From Taeniopygia guttata (Eukaryota; Chordata; Aves; Passeriformes; Estrildidae): 64,000 nucleotides of DNA. The number at the start of each line of letters is the position of its first letter. Within the stretch, counting starts at the first letter, position 1. Positions 60,188 through 64,000 of the stretch are shown piece after piece. Where the stretch lies: the NCBI RefSeq assembly GCF_048771995.1, contig NC_133044.1, forward strand, positions 1,694,001 to 1,758,000, given 5' to 3'. The notes beneath the pieces are model-generated. The model saw only the letters and a program-made list of their open reading frames with translations. It was not told where the DNA came from and did not search any database. Both the position numbers and the translations under genes were made by a program.

Positions 60188-60280
60188 CAGATCTTGATGG
60201 CATCGTTGCATCTCAGGGCAGTTCTGGTTTTGCAGAGGAATCAGAACCACCCTGAAGTGCAATGATGCCATCAAAAACTG
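60188..60280 (+). ncRNA. Pre-miRNA-like hairpin (candidate)
   Basis: The left arm starts CAGATCTTGATGGCATCGTT and continues to about 60230. The right arm is the near reverse complement, ending TGATGCCATCAAAAACTG at 60280. Read as plus-strand RNA, the 36-bp core has only three unpaired positions and about five G:U pairs, with a loop of about 13 nt. Several arm differences are G:U-compatible on the plus strand but mismatches on the minus strand. Alternative: a small palindromic transposon remnant. Confidence 0.4.
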
Positions 60281-60298
60281 ATACCCAAGCACCTGTCA

Positions 60299-61850
60299 GG
60301 GGAGTTTCCTTAGGGAAAAAAAAAATAAAAATAAGGAGATCAAATTATGCCAGCCCTGCTTACTTAGATGACAGACTTTAGAAGGAAAGGGAATGCCTTT
60401 GCCTGAGTGTGCCTTCACTTGTGAGCTCAAATGAAGGCTTAATTAACGTGACTGCAGTGCAGTTTATTACCACTTTGATAATGACAGGCTGGAAGGTTTA
60501 GAAACAAAAAGAAGAAAATGGAAAAAAAAAAGGAAAAAAAATAAAATAAATCAAGGATCCTGATTTTCAAGACCAGAATTTCTAACCCTCAGCTTTCCAG
60601 TCCTGAACAGAGCACTTCAAGGAAATAGAGCAGGAAAAAGCCTCCAGGGACGTTGGTTCAGCTCCCTGGAGAGGAGCAGCCCAAGGAAGGAGCAGGAATT
60701 ATCCCTTGGATGCCCTTGGAGCTGCAGAGCTGCTCTGCCTGCTCAGCATCCCCCTGGCCCCGCAGGGACCTGGAAGGGACCAAACTCCACCAGCCCCTCA
60801 TTGTTCCCCCCAGCAGGAATTATTTACCTCATCCCATGTGCCTGTGCAGGGTGGGAAAACACTCCCCGAGAGCTCTGCCTTGTGGAAATGTCATTTACAG
60901 CCCGGTTTTTATGAATAAAGGAGCTGCTCTGGGTGTGCCTGCAGCTCCTGAGCCCCTGTGACCCCCCCTGCGAGAGCAGCAGGGCAAGGAGAGATTTCTC
61001 AGCTCCTTTTTGATGGATGCAGCCTCTGCTGGATGACTCTGCACACTCAGCTCAGCTGGAATAACATCACTTCTCTCTGCCCGTTCCTCACAGCATCCTG
61101 CTCTTCTTCACCCAGCCCAGCTCTGGGCTTGTACCCCCACGGGCATTTGGGGAATTCATTTTGTTCTCCTCAGCTGGATCAAAATGCACCCCCAAAAATG
61201 CCAAAGATGATGCTGTGTCTGTGATAAAGCTGTGTCGCTTTTCTTCGTTGAATGCAAATTCTGAGTTGCCCCTGAATCGTGTTTAATTTTTTAAAAAATT
61301 AGATGGGAAAACAAAGGGGGCCAAACTAAAAAAATACATGTATTTATCATTCTACAGCAGCAGAAAGTTGAGAAAAAGGATTATTAAAAAAATGTATCGT
61401 TGCTTAATTGCCTACGTAAGGTGTTCTATGTCACCTAATTAACATTTCCTGTTGCTGCACATGGAATTCCCATTTTCCAGTCCCACAAATCAACTCCAAT
61501 CCTGTTTGGAGAGCTGTGGGGTAGAAGTGAGGGGGAGTTGGGGTTTTATTTGTCTCCCTGGGTTTTTTTTTTTAAGGAAACGTTAACACACGTATTAATT
61601 GAATGTCACGAGGCTGCCAGGAGAAAAACTCCCAGTAAATAAAAATGTGACATTTGACTTGGGCAAAGCCTCAGTTCTTCACTAAAGGCTCCTTGCTCAG
61701 TGCCAGAAAGCCTCACTCCTTTTGCCATCCACTTTGGAGAATGAATAAATTCAGGCAAATCAGGAGCAGGGCAAATCTGGAGAAATTACAAAGGGGAGGA
61801 GTTCACCTTCCTGCTATGGCTTTCAGGTCTGTCCTGGACTACTTACTCCA
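60299..61850. other. Intergenic, no gene seen
   Basis: Unique sequence with short A-runs near 60320 and 60520 and AT-rich patches near 61.3-61.45 kb. No supported exon. Confidence 0.55.
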
Positions 61851-61851
61851 G

Positions 61852-61858
61852 TATAAAA
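61852..61858 (+). promoter_or_regulatory. TATA box upstream of a signal-peptide exon
   Basis: TATAAAA, 85 bp before an ATG that opens a signal-peptide exon. A start site about 30 bp downstream would give a leader of about 55 nt. It is the only convincing TATA-type promoter in the window. Confidence 0.5.
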
Positions 61859-61936
61859 CTGAGAGCAGAAATATGATCACATCCTGAGGAGTCTAATCAA
61901 TTCTGGTTTCAACACTGAGCCTATTTAAACCAGAGA

Positions 61937-61994
61937 ATGGAATTGCTGTTCCTTGCTCTGTTCTGCCTGCACATTCTCAAGACAGAGGCAGTAG
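61937..61994 (+). CDS. Candidate first coding exon of a secreted or membrane protein (partial)
   Basis: The ATG opens MELLFLALFCLHILKTEAV, a short hydrophobic sequence with the form of a signal peptide. It is followed after one extra base by a canonical donor (GTAGGTAAGT; exon edge 61994, phase 1). Phase 1 after the leader is usual for immunoglobulin-superfamily and many secreted proteins. A TATA box lies 85 bp upstream. Later exons are not certain in the remaining 2 kb. Two phase-compatible, pyrimidine-preceded candidates exist: after 62400 (DEILLREKEQYVF, open for about 39 codons) and after 63477 (EPAWVICPDQLIEP, open to a stop near 63617). Neither resembles a family I know. The protein is unidentified. 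Confidence 0.4.
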
Positions 61995-63925
61995 GTAAGT
62001 CCTTCCCTGCTCTTTCTAACCCCACCTTAAGCTCACTCCTATTTCTGATTTGTTTCTGACTATCAGGACATGCAGTGCAGCCTCTCTGATTCTCCTCTCT
62101 GGTAAATGAAGGATGATTTATTTATTTTCCTGCCTTTTATTATTTGTGTTAAATTATCAAGGACAGGATTTTTCTCATGAATGAATGAGTGCTTTGGGGA
62201 TTTCTTTTCACCTTTTGAGATTCTATCTGCCTTCCTCCTCCAAGAAAAATCAATGAGCTTTGACTTGATCTCTGTATTTTATTATGTACGTGCATTTGAA
62301 ATACCAAAACTTAATTTATTTATCCTTAAAACACCTTTAAACTTGAAAGAATTTGCTTGTTTGAAATTTCTACTCCCTTTGCTTTCCTGTGTATGATCCA
62401 AGATGAAATTCTGCTGAGGGAGAAAGAACAATATGTCTTTGCTGCATCAGCCCAGCAGCCCCATCTATTTTTGCTCCCTGGGCACTATAAGTACACTGCG
62501 CACTTAGGATGGCTCAATTAAATTGTGATCTATAATTAGTATTGAAAAAATGCAGGAGGTATTTTCCCCCCTGCTTCTGTTCAACCAGCAGCACCGAATA
62601 AATCCCTTTTCCTATGCAAATACCAGCACAGAGCCTCGAAATTAAACACTGCAGCTCTTAAAAGTGACGAGGGACCATTGTTTGCAGTAAAATAGAGCAG
62701 AGTGCAGGGAGGAGAAAAGGGATCCAGCATTATCAGGGGGAAGTGCTGCCCTGGGAGCTGCTGAAGGGAGATGGTGTTAAAGCAGATCAAGGTTCAGAGC
62801 TGTTCTATAAATCCTGGAGGGTTTCCCTGGGTTTATTTCTCTGCTCTGAATGAATTCCCTCAGCAGTTTGGCTTCCCCAAATTCCTCCCTGACCTTCCAA
62901 ACCCTTCCCTCTGCCCAGCCCCTGGGCCAGGGCTGTTCTCCCTGCAGGGGCTGCCCACACCTGGGCCGGGTAAACACAAAAACACAAAAATACAAACAGC
63001 TTTTGCTTTTCCAAACTCTGCCCCAGGGTTTGCTTCCCATTGATCCTGACTATCAAGCTGTGCTAAATTTACTGCCCCATTAGGGGCTTTGTTGGGGAAA
63101 CCTAAAGACTGGCTAGAAACCCTTGTGACTTGATTGGATTGGTGTCAATAATTTGGGTTTACCTCTCTATCAGAAGGAAATAACACAGGGAATGCATAGG
63201 TGATCATTTGTAGGTGTTTTTTGCCCCCTCAACCCCGGTTATTTCCACATTTTTCCTTGAGTGTGGACCAAATTTCACAGTCATTAATACACAAGAAAAT
63301 TGCTCTCTACACCTTCTTCTCCAAATTTCTCCTCAGGCAGCTGCTCCACAGAGTACAATTTATTATTTAAAAGGCTAACATGTTTCAAGAAACTCCACTT
63401 TTGGGAATCAGCTGAAATTCCTTCTTGTTGTCTATTTTTTTTAAGAATAAACCTTTCCTTCCTGTCCTGCCACTTAGAACCAGCCTGGGTGATCTGCCCT
63501 GACCAGCTCATTGAGCCCAGCTCCACCTGGGCACTCACAGCTCAGCACACTGAATCACTGATTGCTAATCTGAAATTGCTGCCAGCCTTGTCAAACACCA
63601 CAGCACCTGTGGTTTAAAACCAGCATTAACACTCCTTGGAGGGCTTTCTAAGGAAGGAAGGGACATTATCCCTGTTGTAGGAGAGGGAAACTGAGGCACG
63701 CTGGGGCAGGCACCTGCCCAGGGACCAAACATCACCCCCAAACCTCTGTCCAGCCTCATCCAGGTCTCAGGTTATTCCGTTTACAGCTGCACTGATCCAC
63801 CTCACATTTCTTGTCTGGTTCCTTTTGAGAGCTCAGGGATCCTCTGGGGCTGTTTTTGGGGAAAAGAGAGACAAAGTGTCTGCAATTTCCAGCAGGAATG
63901 CTCCAAACCTTGTAACAGTGAGGGA
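61995..63925. other. Downstream of the signal-peptide exon; intron or intergenic
   Basis: If the 61937 exon is real, this is its first intron and may hold a second exon (candidates near 62401 and 63477). No protein family can be recognised. Confidence 0.4.
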
Positions 63926-63927
63926 TC

Positions 63928-63977
63928 TCCATCCCTCCATCCATCCCTCCATCCATCCCTCCATCCATCCCTCCATC
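63928..63977. repeat. (CCATCCCT/CCATCCAT)n simple repeat
   Basis: A 50-bp array of 4- and 8-mer CCAT/CCCT units near the window end. Confidence 0.9.
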
Positions 63978-64000
63978 AGCTCTGGGGTGGGGTTACAGCA

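Noticed and set aside
1-64000. tRNA, rRNA, CRISPR arrays or bacterial-type operons
   Set aside because: None seen. The window is vertebrate nuclear DNA with spliced genes.

Overview
The window looks like avian, probably passerine, nuclear DNA (inference). Protein-coding exons are split by short GT-AG introns. CR1 LINE 3' ends are scattered through it, there are LTR relics of a kind I associate with songbird genomes, and the promoters are GC-rich CpG islands with tandem arrays. The gene order DHRS11-GGNBP2-PIGW-MYO19-ZNHIT3 matches the conserved block at human 17q12, from memory of that locus, with the same relative orientations. In birds this block is expected on a small chromosome (chicken chromosome 19 equivalent).

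Layout. 1-9.8 kb: the first two coding exons of DHRS11 (minus strand) separated by a 9.1-kb intron with minisatellites; the rest of the gene lies beyond base 1. 9.8-10.4 kb: a GC-rich minisatellite directly upstream of DHRS11. 11.0-27.6 kb: complete GGNBP2 (minus, 13 coding exons, 698 aa). 27.6-31.6 kb: intergenic with a CR1 relic. 31.6-33.8 kb: PIGW (minus, whole CDS in one exon, 506 aa). 33.8-34.5 kb: a PIGW/MYO19 head-to-head promoter filled by a minisatellite. 34.5-52.2 kb: complete MYO19 (plus, 24 coding exons, 959 aa). 52.2-53.4 kb: ZNHIT3 (minus, 4 exons, 147 aa), tail-to-tail with MYO19. 53.8-55.0 kb: LTR fossils. 55.4-56.3 kb: an intronless class A GPCR (minus, 320 aa). 56.4-64 kb: mostly intergenic, with a strong 93-nt hairpin and a TATA-box plus signal-peptide first exon.

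I reconstructed the exon structures by splice phase. For GGNBP2, MYO19 and ZNHIT3 every junction keeps frame and the totals come within a few percent of the human protein lengths I remember. The functions are largely housekeeping and are not one pathway: an SDR oxidoreductase, a nuclear regulator, GPI-anchor inositol acylation, a mitochondrial myosin and snoRNP assembly. The less ordinary content is regulatory or structural: an array of five splice donors at PIGW exon 1, a duplicated PIGW splice acceptor, an in-frame stop-free intron in ZNHIT3, a p53-like element in the DHRS11 upstream array, the pre-miRNA-like hairpin, and a GPCR I cannot place at this synteny.
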